A DNA stretch of 64,000 nucleotides from Pantoea rwandensis (GCF_000759475.1 NZ_CP009454.1:1922001-1986000), one strand, 5' to 3'; counted from the stretch's first letter, positions 7,861 to 18,611 are shown. Program-made: numbers and translations. The notes: generated by a model from the letters alone, not told the origin.

Positions 7861-10500
7861 ATGAGCGACCTTGCGAGAGAAATTACACCGGTCAATATCG
7901 AAGAAGAGTTAAAAAACTCCTACCTCGATTACGCCATGTCGGTCATCGTTGGCCGAGCTTTACCCGATGTGCGTGATGGCTTGAAGCCGGTGCACCGCCG
8001 TGTGCTTTTTGCCATGAGCGAACTGGGTAACGACTGGAACAAAGCTTATAAGAAATCGGCCCGTGTGGTCGGTGACGTGATCGGTAAATATCACCCACAC
8101 GGTGATTCCGCGGTATACGAAAGTATCGTTCGTATGGCCCAGCCGTTCTCCCTGCGCTACATGCTGGTAGATGGTCAGGGTAACTTCGGTTCCGTTGATG
8201 GCGACTCCGCCGCAGCGATGCGTTATACCGAAGTACGTATGGCGAAGATCTCTTCTGAACTGCTGGCGGACCTCGAAAAAGAGACCGTTGATTTTGTGCC
8301 GAACTACGATGGCACCGAGCAGATTCCTGAAGTTCTGCCGACCAAAATTCCTAACCTGCTGGTGAACGGCTCGTCCGGTATCGCCGTAGGTATGGCGACC
8401 AACATTCCACCGCACAACCTGACGGAAGTGATCAACGGCTGCCTCGCCTTCATCGAAGACGAAGACATCACTGTTGAAGGCCTGATGGAACACATCACCG
8501 GCCCTGACTTCCCGACTGCGGCGTTCATCAACGGTCGTCGTGGTATCGAAGAAGCCTATCGCACCGGTCGCGGTAAAATTTACATCCGCGCACGCGGTGA
8601 GATTGAAACCGACGCAAAAACCGGCCGCGAAACCATCATCGTCAATGAAATCCCGTATCAGGTAAACAAAGCGCGCCTGATCGAGAAAATTGCCGAGCTG
8701 GTAAAAGAGAAGCGTGTTGAAGGCATCAGCGGCCTGCGTGATGAATCTGACAAAGACGGTATGCGTATCGTCATCGAGATCAAACGCGATGCGGTCGGTG
8801 AAGTGGTGCTCAACAACCTCTATTCGCTGACGCAACTGCAAGTCTCCTTCGGCATCAACATGGTGGCACTGCATCAGGGCCAGCCGAAGATCATGACGCT
8901 GAAAGGCATCATTGAAGCCTTCGTGCGCCACCGCCGTGAAGTGGTGACGCGCCGTACCATTTTCGAACTGCGCAAAGCGCGTGACCGTGCACACATCCTT
9001 GAAGGTCTGGCCATTGCGCTGGCCAACATCGATCCGATTATCGAACTGATTCGTCGTGCACCCACCCCAGCTGAAGCGAAAGCGGGCCTGTTGGCACAGC
9101 CATGGGATCTGGGCAACGTGGCCACCATGCTGGAACGTGCCGGTGATGATGCGGCTCGTCCAGAGTGGCTGGAAGCCCAGTTCGGTATCCGTGACGGTCA
9201 ATACTACCTGACCGAACAGCAAGCCCAGGCGATTCTGGATCTGCGTCTGCAGAAACTGACCGGCCTGGAGCACGAAAAACTGCTCGACGAATACAAAGAG
9301 CTGTTGGACCAAATCGCTGAGCTGATCCACATCCTGCAGAGTGCAGAGCGCTTGATGGAAGTGATCCGTGAAGAGCTGGTAGCCATGCGCGATCAGTTCG
9401 GTGATGAGCGTCGTACTGAAATTACCGCCAACAGCGCCGACATCAACATTGAAGACCTGATTAATCAGGAAGATGTTGTGGTCACGCTGTCGCATCAGGG
9501 TTATGTCAAATACCAGCCGCTGACTGACTATGAAGCGCAGCGCCGTGGTGGTAAAGGCAAATCCGCAGCACGTATTAAAGAAGAAGACTTTATTGATCGT
9601 CTGCTGGTGGCCAACACCCACGACACCATTCTGTGCTTCTCCAGCCGTGGCCGCCTCTACTGGATGAAAGTTTACCAGTTGCCAGAAGCGAGCCGTGGTG
9701 CACGTGGTCGCCCAATTGTGAACCTGCTGCCACTGGAAGCCAACGAACGTATCACCGCTATTCTGCCAGTGCGTGAGTACACCGAAGGCTTTAACATCTT
9801 CATGGCCACCGCTGACGGTACTGTGAAGAAAACCGCTCTGCAGGAATTTAGCCGTCCACGCAGCGCCGGTATCATCGCCATCAACCTGCGTGAAGATGAT
9901 GAATTGATCGGTGTTGCACTGACCAACGGTAGCGATGAAGCAATGCTGTTCTCTGCCGCCGGTAAAGTGGTGCGCTTCGCTGAGACCGCAGTACGTGCCA
10001 TGGGCCGTTCAGCCTCGGGCGTGCGTGGTATCAAGCTGGCCGAAGGCGATAAAGTGGTTTCCCTGATCGTGCCACGTGAAGAGGGCGCCATCCTCACCGT
10101 GACGCAAAACGGTTACGGTAAGCGTACGGCGAATAGCGAATACCCAACCAAGTCGCGTGCAACACAGGGTGTGATCTCGATTAAAGTCACCGAACGTAAC
10201 GGGCCAGTGATTGGCGCGGTGCAGGTGGTGGATGGCGATCAGATTATGATGATCACCGATGCCGGTACGCTGGTGCGTACCCGCGTATCAGAAGTCAGCG
10301 TAGTCGGACGTAACACCCAGGGCGTGATTCTGATTCGTACCGCTGAAGACGAAAACGTTGTGGGTCTGCAACGTGTCGCTGAGCCGGTGGAAGAGGAAGA
10401 ACTCGACGCCATCGACGGCAGCGTCGCAGAAGGCGAAGAGGATATCGCGCCGGAAGTCGACAACGACGACGATGCACCTGAAGTGGATGAAGAAGAGTAA
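7861..10500 (+). CDS. gyrA: DNA gyrase subunit A
   Basis: The 879-residue breakage-reunion subunit of gyrase (E. coli 875), which with GyrB introduces negative supercoils. The catalytic Tyr122 sits in AMRYTEVRM, and the GyrA box QRRGGKG, needed for DNA wrapping, is in the C-terminal domain. The last 30 residues are the acidic tail typical of enterobacteria. In the quinolone-resistance region Ser83 is wild type, while residue 87 is Glu rather than the E. coli Asp; Glu is a natural residue at this position in some bacteria. Downstream an intrinsic terminator separates it from rcsC. Confidence 0.99.
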   Translation: MSDLAREITPVNIEEELKNSYLDYAMSVIVGRALPDVRDGLKPVHRRVLFAMSELGNDWNKAYKKSARVVGDVIGKYHPHGDSAVYESIVRMAQPFSLRYMLVDGQGNFGSVDGDSAAAMRYTEVRMAKISSELLADLEKETVDFVPNYDGTEQIPEVLPTKIPNLLVNGSSGIAVGMATNIPPHNLTEVINGCLAFIEDEDITVEGLMEHITGPDFPTAAFINGRRGIEEAYRTGRGKIYIRARGEIETDAKTGRETIIVNEIPYQVNKARLIEKIAELVKEKRVEGISGLRDESDKDGMRIVIEIKRDAVGEVVLNNLYSLTQLQVSFGINMVALHQGQPKIMTLKGIIEAFVRHRREVVTRRTIFELRKARDRAHILEGLAIALANIDPIIELIRRAPTPAEAKAGLLAQPWDLGNVATMLERAGDDAARPEWLEAQFGIRDGQYYLTEQQAQAILDLRLQKLTGLEHEKLLDEYKELLDQIAELIHILQSAERLMEVIREELVAMRDQFGDERRTEITANSADINIEDLINQEDVVVTLSHQGYVKYQPLTDYEAQRRGGKGKSAARIKEEDFIDRLLVANTHDTILCFSSRGRLYWMKVYQLPEASRGARGRPIVNLLPLEANERITAILPVREYTEGFNIFMATADGTVKKTALQEFSRPRSAGIIAINLREDDELIGVALTNGSDEAMLFSAAGKVVRFAETAVRAMGRSASGVRGIKLAEGDKVVSLIVPREEGAILTVTQNGYGKRTANSEYPTKSRATQGVISIKVTERNGPVIGAVQVVDGDQIMMITDAGTLVRTRVSEVSVVGRNTQGVILIRTAEDENVVGLQRVAEPVEEEELDAIDGSVAEGEEDIAPEVDNDDDAPEVDEEE

Positions 10501-10520
10501 TCCGCAGCGGTGAAGAACAG

Positions 10521-10554
10521 CGGCAGGTCAGGGCAACCGACCTGCCGTTTTTTT
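10521..10554 (+). terminator. gyrA terminator
   Basis: A perfect 9-bp stem CGGCAGGTC/GACCTGCCG with a 9-base loop is followed by seven T residues, 20 bp after the gyrA stop. A textbook intrinsic terminator. Confidence 0.93.
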
Positions 10555-10666
10555 ATCTGAGTTTTACTCCCAAAGTCGCGCACCAACTGGCTTTTTCGGG
10601 CCGATAAAGCTAGTGTATGAGAGTTTTTCAACTTCCTGACAACCCCTTACCGCCAGTGAGCCTCTT

Positions 10667-13519
10667 TTGAAATATCTCGTCTCCTTTCGCACCACGCTTC
10701 GCATCTCGCGCTATCTGTTCCGTGCGCTGGCGCTGCTGCTTTGGACGCTGGGTGCGTTGCTGACCACTTTTTTCATCATCAACGTGCTACACGAGAAAGA
10801 GAATGCGGTACGTCAGGAGTTTGCGACCAATTATGGCCAGGCCGAATGGTATGTACGCCATTCTGCTGACGTGATGCGTGAACTGAAGTACATCACGGAA
10901 AACCGTCTGAGCAACAGCAGCAATGGTCTTGATGTGCTGAATGGCCTGCCTGCCGGCAAAAGTACCTTGCCGCAGTTCACGCCGCTGTTTTCCGATGGTG
11001 ACTGCACCTCAATGAGCAATACCTGGCGCAACTCGCTCGATTCGCTGGGCTACTTCATCAATTACTGGAAAAGCAACTTTGCCTCCGCCTACGAACTCAA
11101 CCGGGTGTTCTTTATTGGTGGTGAAAATCAGTGTCTGGCCGATTTTGCCATTGGTAATAACAATTCGGTCGATCGTGAACGTAGCCTGAAAGCACTGCGT
11201 GAGCGTGTGCTGCACTATCGCAGCGGCAACGAAGAAGAACGCCGTAATCCGATGTATTGGATCACACCGAGCAGCCAGCCTGGCGTCGGTAATTTCTATA
11301 TGGTGATGCCGGTTTATGTGGCTAACAAGCTGCAGGCGTTGCTGGGCGTGGAACAAAATATCCGTCTTGATGAGTTTATTCAGCCAGGCGGATTGCCGCT
11401 GGTTGCCACCATCACTGACGAGAATTATCGCCCGCTGTTGAGTTCGCGACGCGGTGGGCCGGGTTATGCGTTGGATGATCTGCCGGATGACAGCACCTGG
11501 TTTGGCTATCTCAATAGCTATCACCAACTGGTGCTGAAAAAGCCGCTGCCGCCCTCCAATCTCAACGTCGTGTGGTCGCTTTCAACTGATGTGCTGGTGG
11601 ATCAGCTCAAGCTCATGCTGATTAACGCCCTGTTGCTGAACATCCTCAGTGCGCTGATCCTGTTTACGCTGGCATGGGTTTTCGAACGTCGCATGTTCCT
11701 GCCGGCAGAAGACAACGCACATCGGCTGGAAGAGCACGAGCAGTTCAACCGCAAAATTGTCGCTTCGGCACCGGTTGGCATCTGTATTTTGCGCACCAGC
11801 GATGGCACCAATATTCTGAGTAACGAATTGGCGCACAACTACCTGACGCTGCTGACGCAGGAAGATCGCCAGCGTCTGAATGAGATTATCGGGGGGCAGC
11901 AGGTCAACTTTGTCGATGTGCTCACCGGCACCAATACCAACCTGCAAATCAGCTTTGTGCATTCACGCTATCGTAATGAAAACGTAGCGATTTGCGTGCT
12001 GGTAGACGTCTCAGCGCGTGTACGCATGGAGCAGTCATTGCAGGAGATGGCGCATGCGGCAGAGCAGGCCAGCCAGTCCAAATCCATGTTCCTTGCCACC
12101 GTCAGCCATGAGCTGCGTACCCCGCTGTACGGCATTATCGGTAACCTCGACCTGCTGCAAACCAAGTCATTGCCGAAAGGCGTCGAATCGCTGGTAACGG
12201 CGATGAACAACTCCTCGAGCCTGCTGCTGAAAATTATCAGTGATATTCTCGATTTCTCGAAAATTGAGTCGGAGCAGCTGAAAATTGAGCCGCGCCCGTT
12301 CTCGCCACGTGAGGTGGTCAATCACATCGCCAGCAACTATCTGTCGCTGGTGGTGCGTAAACGCCTGACGTTATATGTCATGATTGAAAACGATGTGCCG
12401 CTGACGATGGATGGCGATCCAATGCGTCTGCAGCAGGTCATTTCTAACCTGCTGAATAACGCCATCAAGTTCACCCATACTGGCTGCATTATTCTGCATG
12501 CCTATGTCAAAGATGGTTATTTAGCCTTCCGCGTGCGCGATACCGGCGTCGGTATTCCTGCGAAAGAAGTGACGCGTCTGTTCGATCCCTTCTTCCAGGT
12601 GGGCTCTGGCGTACAGCGCAATTTCCAGGGCACCGGGCTGGGTCTGGCAATCTGTGAAAAGCTGATCAACATGATGGACGGTGATATTGAGGTCGACTCT
12701 GAGCCGGGCATGGGTAGCCAGTTTATCATCCGTATCCCCATTTACGCGGGACAACAGCCTGCGCCGCCGCTGCTGGATGGTTTGCAGGAAAAAGCCATCT
12801 GGCTGGATATGCGCAATGATTATCTCGCGGTCTTCCTGCTACGTCTGTTGCAGCAACAGGGTATTACGATCGCGCATTATCAGGGCAATGCCGGTAGCGA
12901 CGATGTGATTATTAGCGACCATCAGGATACGGTGCCACAGGCCGTGCGCGCGCAGATTCACATCTGTGGTCAGCATATCGACATGCCGCAGGAAACCGCG
13001 CCGGGTCAGTGGGTGCAGAGCAGTGCGATGCTGCACGATCTGCCTTCATTACTTGGCCGCATCTATCGCATCAATATTGATAGCGAAACCAGCACGCCGT
13101 TGCAGTTGGCCGCACCGCAAGAGGCCAACCGTTACGATGACATTATGGTACTGATTGTTGATGATCACCCGATTAACCGTATGTTGCTCTCTGAGCAGCT
13201 CGGCACACTGGGCTATCAAACCAAAACCGCACAGGATGGGGTCGATGCGCTGAACGTGCTGAGCCGTAATCACATTGATATTGTGCTGAGTGACGTCAAT
13301 ATGCCGAATATGGATGGTTATCGCCTGACGCAGCGCCTGCGTCAGCTGGGCCATGCCTTCCCGGTGATTGGGGTAACGGCCAATGCGTTGGCAGAAGAGA
13401 AGCAACGCTGTATGGATGCCGGGATGGATAACTGCCTATCCAAGCCTGTTACGCTTGATGTGTTGAAATCCACGTTGGCAACCTATGCCGAGCGGGTAAG
13501 AAAAAGCAGGAAAGGGTAG
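10667..13519 (+). CDS. rcsC: Hybrid sensor kinase RcsC of the Rcs phosphorelay
   Basis: A 950-residue inner-membrane hybrid kinase (E. coli 949). Order: TM1 (about 19-41), periplasmic domain, TM2 (about 317-338), linker, histidine kinase domain with His481 in SHELRTP, ATPase boxes (NLLNNAIKF, DTGVGIP, GTGLGL), an Rcs-type linker domain and a receiver with Asp876 in DIVLSDVNMPNMDGY. It passes phosphate from its receiver to RcsD and then RcsB, controlling capsule, motility and envelope stress genes. The start is TTG at 10667, which gives the conserved N-terminus MKYLVSFRTTLR; GTGAG lies upstream. It converges on rcsB across a short terminator. Confidence 0.98.
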   Translation: MKYLVSFRTTLRISRYLFRALALLLWTLGALLTTFFIINVLHEKENAVRQEFATNYGQAEWYVRHSADVMRELKYITENRLSNSSNGLDVLNGLPAGKSTLPQFTPLFSDGDCTSMSNTWRNSLDSLGYFINYWKSNFASAYELNRVFFIGGENQCLADFAIGNNNSVDRERSLKALRERVLHYRSGNEEERRNPMYWITPSSQPGVGNFYMVMPVYVANKLQALLGVEQNIRLDEFIQPGGLPLVATITDENYRPLLSSRRGGPGYALDDLPDDSTWFGYLNSYHQLVLKKPLPPSNLNVVWSLSTDVLVDQLKLMLINALLLNILSALILFTLAWVFERRMFLPAEDNAHRLEEHEQFNRKIVASAPVGICILRTSDGTNILSNELAHNYLTLLTQEDRQRLNEIIGGQQVNFVDVLTGTNTNLQISFVHSRYRNENVAICVLVDVSARVRMEQSLQEMAHAAEQASQSKSMFLATVSHELRTPLYGIIGNLDLLQTKSLPKGVESLVTAMNNSSSLLLKIISDILDFSKIESEQLKIEPRPFSPREVVNHIASNYLSLVVRKRLTLYVMIENDVPLTMDGDPMRLQQVISNLLNNAIKFTHTGCIILHAYVKDGYLAFRVRDTGVGIPAKEVTRLFDPFFQVGSGVQRNFQGTGLGLAICEKLINMMDGDIEVDSEPGMGSQFIIRIPIYAGQQPAPPLLDGLQEKAIWLDMRNDYLAVFLLRLLQQQGITIAHYQGNAGSDDVIISDHQDTVPQAVRAQIHICGQHIDMPQETAPGQWVQSSAMLHDLPSLLGRIYRINIDSETSTPLQLAAPQEANRYDDIMVLIVDDHPINRMLLSEQLGTLGYQTKTAQDGVDALNVLSRNHIDIVLSDVNMPNMDGYRLTQRLRQLGHAFPVIGVTANALAEEKQRCMDAGMDNCLSKPVTLDVLKSTLATYAERVRKSRKG

Positions 13520-13530
13520 TACAAAAGAAC

Positions 13531-13555
13531 AGGCGCACCGAAGTGCGCCTTTTTG
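13531..13555. terminator. Terminator between rcsC and rcsB
   Basis: AGGCGCAC and GTGCGCCT around a CGAA loop, followed by TTTTT, end rcsC. The stem lies only 6 bp from the rcsB stop on the other strand and could stop both convergent transcripts, though the T-run favours the plus strand. Confidence 0.85.
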
Positions 13556-13560
13556 ACTTT

Positions 13561-14211
13561 TTAATCTCTTTCAACCTGAGTCGCGCTCACGGAAGAGAGG
13601 TAATTCAGCAGGGCGATATCATTTTCCACCCCGAGCTTCATCATCGCCGATTTCTTCTGGCTACTGATGGTTTTGATACTGCGGTTCAGTTTTTTAGCGA
13701 TTTCCGTTACCAGGAAACCTTCTGCAAACAGGCGCAGAACTTCACTCTCTTTCGGCGACAGACGTTTGTCTCCGTAACCGCCAGCACTGATTTTTTCCAG
13801 CAGTTTCGCCACGCTTTCAGGCGTATATTTTTTGCCTTTCTGCAGGGCTGCCAGCGCTTTTGGCAGATCGGTGGGTGCACCTTGCTTCAGTACAATCCCT
13901 TCGATATCCAGATCCAATACGGCGCTCAGAATCGCTGGGTTATTGTTCATGGTCAGAACGATAATTGATAGATCCGGATAGTGACGTTTGATGTACTTAA
14001 TCAGTGTGATGCCATCACCGTATTTCTCGCCAGGCATAGAGAGATCGGTAATCAGAACGTTAGCATCCAGTTTGGACAAGCTGTTAATCAGTGCTGTTGA
14101 GTCTTCAAACTCACCTACAACGTTGACCCATTCGATCTGTTCCAGAGACTTACGGATACCGAACAGAACAATCGGATGGTCATCGGCAATAATTACATTC
14201 AGGTTATTCAT
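13561..14211 (-). CDS. rcsB: Response regulator RcsB
   Basis: A 216-residue NarL/FixJ-family response regulator, nearly identical to E. coli RcsB. The receiver holds the acidic pair Asp10/Asp11 and the phosphorylation site Asp56 in VLITDLSMPG; the LuxR-type helix-turn-helix occupies about 145-210 (LSPKESEVLRL, TEIAKKLNRSIKTISSQK). It binds promoters alone or with RcsA, GadE or BglJ-type partners (family knowledge). ATG at 14211 is the conserved start, two bases before the rcsD stop. The upstream open frame is the end of rcsD in another phase. Confidence 0.98.
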   Translation of the reverse strand: MNNLNVIIADDHPIVLFGIRKSLEQIEWVNVVGEFEDSTALINSLSKLDANVLITDLSMPGEKYGDGITLIKYIKRHYPDLSIIVLTMNNNPAILSAVLDLDIEGIVLKQGAPTDLPKALAALQKGKKYTPESVAKLLEKISAGGYGDKRLSPKESEVLRLFAEGFLVTEIAKKLNRSIKTISSQKKSAMMKLGVENDIALLNYLSSVSATQVERD

Positions 14212-14212
14212 C

Positions 14213-16873
14213 TTATGGGTTACCTTGCTGCAGCAGTTGGTTGACGTATGCGTCAATTTCACTGGTGGTATTTATAATGGTTAAATCTTCACATAATTTT
14301 ATGTGATGTTCTAACTCTTCACAAAGCTGTTTACCTGGAACCAGATTTAGCATGGCGAACACGCCTTTCAGGCGATGTGCAGTCTGAGCAAGCGAGGGAT
14401 AATCCTTCTCCGCTGCCTCAGTATACAGTCTCTTCACATCAGGCGGTACTGTCTCGGTAAACAGCTGAAAATAGCCTCCGCTCATTAACGGCGTGGCAGC
14501 CTCATCTTCACTACTTTCCTCCATCAAATCATGAGCCATTTGCTTTTCAATCAGTGCCAGCAGCGCGTCAAGCAGCGCATTGCTGAGATTGAAATTGACC
14601 CGGTATTGCTGATCGTTCAATGCGTGGTGACCCATTTCGTCACCGGCTAATAGCAGGGCCCAGCCATTGAGGCGGGCGGGATCGTCAGTGATCAGCACAT
14701 CATGATCCTGACCGGATAAACGTTCGTCAGAGGTCAGGCAATTCGCTCCCCAGTTTTCTAACTGGCGGCAAACAATTTTGTGCACATCTTCGACGGCGAT
14801 ATCAACCAGCGCGGTCACGCCTTCCAGCAGTTTCTCTTCCTGCTCACCCTGCAGTTCCAGCGCGAGGGGCAGCTGAATATTATAGCGCGTGCCGATATCG
14901 GGCTTGGCGATGATCTCCAGCTGGCCACCCATCTGCTTGCACAGCTGCTTGCAGAGGAAAAATGCCATGCCAGAGGCCTGGCCGTAACGATCCTGGGTGG
15001 TTTCGCCCAGATACGGGAAATCAACATTCGCCAGCTCATCGACGCTCAGGCCGGAGCCGGTATCCACCAGTTGCAGCAGCACTGAGTTGGGTTTGTTCTC
15101 GCTGGCTTTAATCTCCAGCGTAATCTTGCCCCACTGCGTGGTGGTTAGCGCATAGTGCATCAGGGTGGTCAGGACTTTGCGCAGTGCACGGCGATCGCCA
15201 AAGCGCATCTCGTCGTTCGCCAGATGGTTGTTGACCACCAGCGCCAACCCTTTACGGCGCATCAGCGGTAGGCTTTCCAGCGCGATGTCGTCCAGCAACT
15301 CCTGCAAATTGAACACGCTGGCATCCGGCGACCAGTCATGTGCTTCCAGGCGGTTCAGCAACACAATGTCATCGACCAAACGAGACAGTCCCTGGCTTTC
15401 ATCCAGCAAATCCAGCACGCTTTCATCGTCATCACGCTGGCTGAGTTGCACCAGTTGCGCCACCATGCTCTCAAGCGGACGGTTGAGGGCGTGACCGAGA
15501 TTTTGCATCAACTGCTGACGCATCTGATGATTACGATCCAACACCTGCTGTGCCTTCTGCAGCTTTTTATTCACCAGCAATTCACGATCCTGATCGCGCA
15601 TCATAAACAGTTGAGTATGCGGTGACAGAACGCTACGGGCGTGGCGTATCTCATACACCTCGTTGTTGATGGTGGCCTGCAGCACGCCCTGATGCTGATC
15701 GGACATATTGATGATTTTCTGCAGGTTCAGATGGGGCAACAGATGCTCGGCAATTTTGTTGCTTAACAGAGTGCGATTGGTGGCGAAGTCATACACCAGC
15801 AAACCCACCGGCAGGCTCGCAACAATCTCTTCATTCAGCATGCGCAGCGAATCTAATTCGGCGCTTTGGTTCTCATTCGGGCGCAATGATTGTTGGCGCA
15901 ATAAGGTGATACCGGCAATGGACAGCAACAGCAGCACCAGATTGATCAACAGCGGCCACATCAGGTTGTGCAGAGTATCGATAGCGAGGCTGGTGAGCGG
16001 CACGCGATAGACCAGCTGTAACGACGTGCTGGGCAGTGACGCCGCAATTTCGAGATTGGGATTCGCCAGCGACACATGAGTGGTTTCGCTGGTGGAATCG
16101 TCGCCACTGGTGCTGGAAGACTGCGTGGAATCCTGAATTAACTGAAAGTTTTCCAGCGGCATGCTGTGTGGGATCAAATCGTTGATCGGCAGATCAAAAG
16201 CGACCACCGTGGCGAGGTGACCAGGCTGGTTGAAGGTAGTACGCAGGGTAAAGTAGTGATCGTTCTGCCAGGCGAAATGGCGCAGCGGTGAAAAGCTTTC
16301 ACGTTCGTCCAGCGCATTTGCCTGTTGCAACATCTCAGCGCGACGGCTGTCGACCAGTGTATTGATGGCGCTCTCTTTATAACGCGTTGCCATGTCTTTT
16401 AACGGCAGCGTCGAGATCATGATCAGGCTGTTGTCCTGACCATTCAGGAAATACATCGACCAGGTGGGATTCTCAGCGCCCCACAGCGTATCGAGGTAAC
16501 TGGACATGCGCATCGTCATATCCAGCGTGCTGCTATCGTGCGAGCCAAAGATCAGCGCCTCCGTTTTACGGCGCGTCTTTTCCAGATAATAAACATCCGG
16601 GCGCAGGCGGGTTTCCAGCAGATTGGCATTGGGCGCAGATCCGGCCGCACTGGTGGCGAGATTTTCATAAATCTGCCAGGTCGCGAAACGCGAGGCATCG
16701 ATACGTTTTTGCACCGCACGCGCCAAATCGGTCATCGCGTAACGCTTCTCGGTGATCCAGGCGTTGACACTATTGTGCACCATGGCACCCAGCGCCAGAA
16801 ACAGCACCAGGTTGAACACCACGAAGAAACGGGTAACGTTACCCGAGGTCAGCGGAAATTTGTAAGGCAGCAT
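14213..16873 (-). CDS. rcsD: Phosphotransfer intermediate RcsD
   Basis: An 886-residue inner-membrane protein (E. coli 890) that relays phosphate between RcsC and RcsB. TM1 is near residues 17-35, TM2 near 306-326; a kinase-like domain that lacks the catalytic His (ALNRPLES in place of the H-box) follows, then the RcsD-ABL segment, and the C-terminal HPt domain has the phospho-accepting His833 in AHRLKGVFAM. The stop is one base from the rcsB start, so the two are co-transcribed. The gene is less conserved than rcsB, as usual for this family. Confidence 0.97.
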   Translation of the reverse strand: MLPYKFPLTSGNVTRFFVVFNLVLFLALGAMVHNSVNAWITEKRYAMTDLARAVQKRIDASRFATWQIYENLATSAAGSAPNANLLETRLRPDVYYLEKTRRKTEALIFGSHDSSTLDMTMRMSSYLDTLWGAENPTWSMYFLNGQDNSLIMISTLPLKDMATRYKESAINTLVDSRRAEMLQQANALDERESFSPLRHFAWQNDHYFTLRTTFNQPGHLATVVAFDLPINDLIPHSMPLENFQLIQDSTQSSSTSGDDSTSETTHVSLANPNLEIAASLPSTSLQLVYRVPLTSLAIDTLHNLMWPLLINLVLLLLSIAGITLLRQQSLRPNENQSAELDSLRMLNEEIVASLPVGLLVYDFATNRTLLSNKIAEHLLPHLNLQKIINMSDQHQGVLQATINNEVYEIRHARSVLSPHTQLFMMRDQDRELLVNKKLQKAQQVLDRNHQMRQQLMQNLGHALNRPLESMVAQLVQLSQRDDDESVLDLLDESQGLSRLVDDIVLLNRLEAHDWSPDASVFNLQELLDDIALESLPLMRRKGLALVVNNHLANDEMRFGDRRALRKVLTTLMHYALTTTQWGKITLEIKASENKPNSVLLQLVDTGSGLSVDELANVDFPYLGETTQDRYGQASGMAFFLCKQLCKQMGGQLEIIAKPDIGTRYNIQLPLALELQGEQEEKLLEGVTALVDIAVEDVHKIVCRQLENWGANCLTSDERLSGQDHDVLITDDPARLNGWALLLAGDEMGHHALNDQQYRVNFNLSNALLDALLALIEKQMAHDLMEESSEDEAATPLMSGGYFQLFTETVPPDVKRLYTEAAEKDYPSLAQTAHRLKGVFAMLNLVPGKQLCEELEHHIKLCEDLTIINTTSEIDAYVNQLLQQGNP

Positions 16874-16893
16874 AGTGTCTCAGGATCCTGCGA

Positions 16894-18048
16894 TTAGCGC
16901 GCCACCAGGCGAGCACTGGCGGCAACGGCCAGCAGCAGTAGGGCGATCAATAAAAATGCGCCACTCAAACTGAGCCACTGGGAAATAAATCCGATTAAAG
17001 CCGGACCTGAAAGAATACCTGCATAGCCTAATGTTGTCATGGCAGAAATCGCCAGATTCGACGGCATATCGTGTTGATTCCCTGCCGCATTAAACAGCAT
17101 GGGCACGGTATTGGCTAAGCCGAATCCCACCAGCAAGAAAGCCAGCAATGCAATCTGAGGCCAGGGCAGCAACACTGCCAGCGTCATGCCCGCCGCCGCC
17201 GCTAACGCACCGGTAACCATCACGGGGTAACGGCCAAAACGTTGAATCACTTTATCACCGGTGAGACGGCCGATTGTCATCGCCACGGAGAAGATGGCAT
17301 AGCCCAATCCCGCATGTGCTACGTCCATCTCTGTGTTTTGCAGTAACAGCAGTGCGCTCCAGTCGAGCACCGCGCCTTCTGCCAAAAACAGAATGAAGCA
17401 CAGTAACCCCAGGAAGGCGACCCAACCGCGTGGGATCACCAGCCAGGGTTGATCCGGCTGATGCAACCGTTCAGTCATTAACGTTGGCAGGCTGATCACC
17501 AGCAGCACCACGATTAACACCATCACCACCGCGACGGCATGCAGGGGAGAGAGACCACTGGCCAGCAACAAACTGACGCTACCGGCACCAATAATCCCGC
17601 CAAGGCTGAAGAAGCCATGGAAACCCGACATCATCGGCTTGCGTGCAGCTTTCTCCACTTCAACGGCCTGCACATTCATGGCGACATCCAGCATGCCTAA
17701 CCCGGCACCGAAGATCATCAGTGCCGCAGCCATCAACCACATCACATTTAACAGAGTGAGCAGTGGCAGGATCGCCAGCACCACTAACGTGGAACATAAC
17801 ATCACACGACGACCGCCCACTCGGGCGATTAACGCACCGGTGATCGGCATCGCCGCCAGTGACCCCACACCGAGACACAGCAGCAGCCCACCTAAGGATG
17901 CGCCGCTCAGTGCCAGACGCTGGCTGGCAAAGGGAACCAATGGCGCCCATGCTGACATGCAAAGTCCGGCAATCAGGAAAACGATACGCGTCCCCATATT
18001 GACACGCTGATGTAAGTTGTTGTGCTGTGCGGCGTCCAGTGCTGTCAT
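16894..18048 (-). CDS. MFS transporter, YbjJ-like
   Basis: A 384-residue hydrophobic protein with about twelve membrane segments and the MFS loop motif GALIARVGGRRVML after TM2. The shape and motifs such as GMLDVAMNVQAVEVEK and SGFHGFFSLGGIIGAG resemble the YbjJ/fucose-permease-like branch of the superfamily. The substrate cannot be told from sequence. It lies 20 bp before rcsD on the same strand and could be read into it, but rcsD is expected to have its own promoter. E. coli has no such gene at this place, so it starts the accessory block between rcsD and ompC. Confidence 0.85.
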   Translation of the reverse strand: MTALDAAQHNNLHQRVNMGTRIVFLIAGLCMSAWAPLVPFASQRLALSGASLGGLLLCLGVGSLAAMPITGALIARVGGRRVMLCSTLVVLAILPLLTLLNVMWLMAAALMIFGAGLGMLDVAMNVQAVEVEKAARKPMMSGFHGFFSLGGIIGAGSVSLLLASGLSPLHAVAVVMVLIVVLLVISLPTLMTERLHQPDQPWLVIPRGWVAFLGLLCFILFLAEGAVLDWSALLLLQNTEMDVAHAGLGYAIFSVAMTIGRLTGDKVIQRFGRYPVMVTGALAAAAGMTLAVLLPWPQIALLAFLLVGFGLANTVPMLFNAAGNQHDMPSNLAISAMTTLGYAGILSGPALIGFISQWLSLSGAFLLIALLLLAVAASARLVAR

Positions 18049-18478
18049 AAAAGTTATTTTTTCATTAGCTATTCAAGCGACGAAGTTTAGCATCAAAGCT
18101 GGCATCGCACCGCTGCCGGGAACCGATCGGTTCGCCTGTGATGATCGCCAGAAACAGGCATATTACCGATATTTTATCTGGCGTTGCGCTTTTCCAGAAC
18201 TTTCCTGGCAGCGGCCAATCATTTCTGGAGTGACTTAACTAAAATTTCCTCTTCTGATAGTTGCAGTATACTGATGATACAAGCCGCTTCGCAGGCGGCC
18301 TCCACACTGATTTTCTGGCGCGCCCGCAAAGTTATTGTTTCCAGATTTTCGCCAGTAGGCAGCGACCAGATAAAACCGATATGTTAAGCACCATCCCGGC
18401 TAATTAAGCGGATTAAAGCGAGATCGTTTTTATTTCTCCCTCAGGGGGGACTTTTTGCTGTGCCTTAATTCACTCCTT
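18049..18478. other. Intergenic stretch before the Ig-like gene
   Basis: About 430 bp of mixed composition between the MFS gene and the hairpin-rich leader. No ORF with a credible start or homology is visible and no convincing sigma-70 promoter could be fixed. A GGGGGG-containing tract and T-run at 18444-18456 precede the leader. Confidence 0.4.
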
Positions 18479-18575
18479 GTTACCTGCGGGTAACCCGTTT
18501 TCATCAGGCGAAACGGGCCACTTTAATGTGGCCTACAAGGCGTGCCGGTACGCTTAAACCATTAGTGGGTTTAAT
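18479..18575 (+). other. Run of consecutive hairpins upstream of the Ig-like gene
   Basis: Adjacent perfect stems are readable: GTTACC/GGTAAC with loop TGCG (18479-18494), CCCGTTT/AAACGGG (18494-18517), GGCCAC/GTGGCC with loop TTTAAT (18516-18533), GCGT/ACGC (18540-18553) and TAAACC/GGTTTA (about 18555-18573). They end about 40 bp before the start codon. The layout suggests a structured mRNA leader, but no known riboswitch class was recognised. Confidence 0.55.
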
Positions 18576-18611
18576 CACTGGCGCGAAAGTTTTCCTGCAA
18601 TGAGGTTACCC

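Noticed and set aside
7960..9621. Very long open frame (553 codons) on the minus strand inside gyrA
   Set aside because: It mirrors gyrA codon bias, has no recognisable motifs or ribosome binding site and lies wholly within an essential gene; it is a shadow frame.
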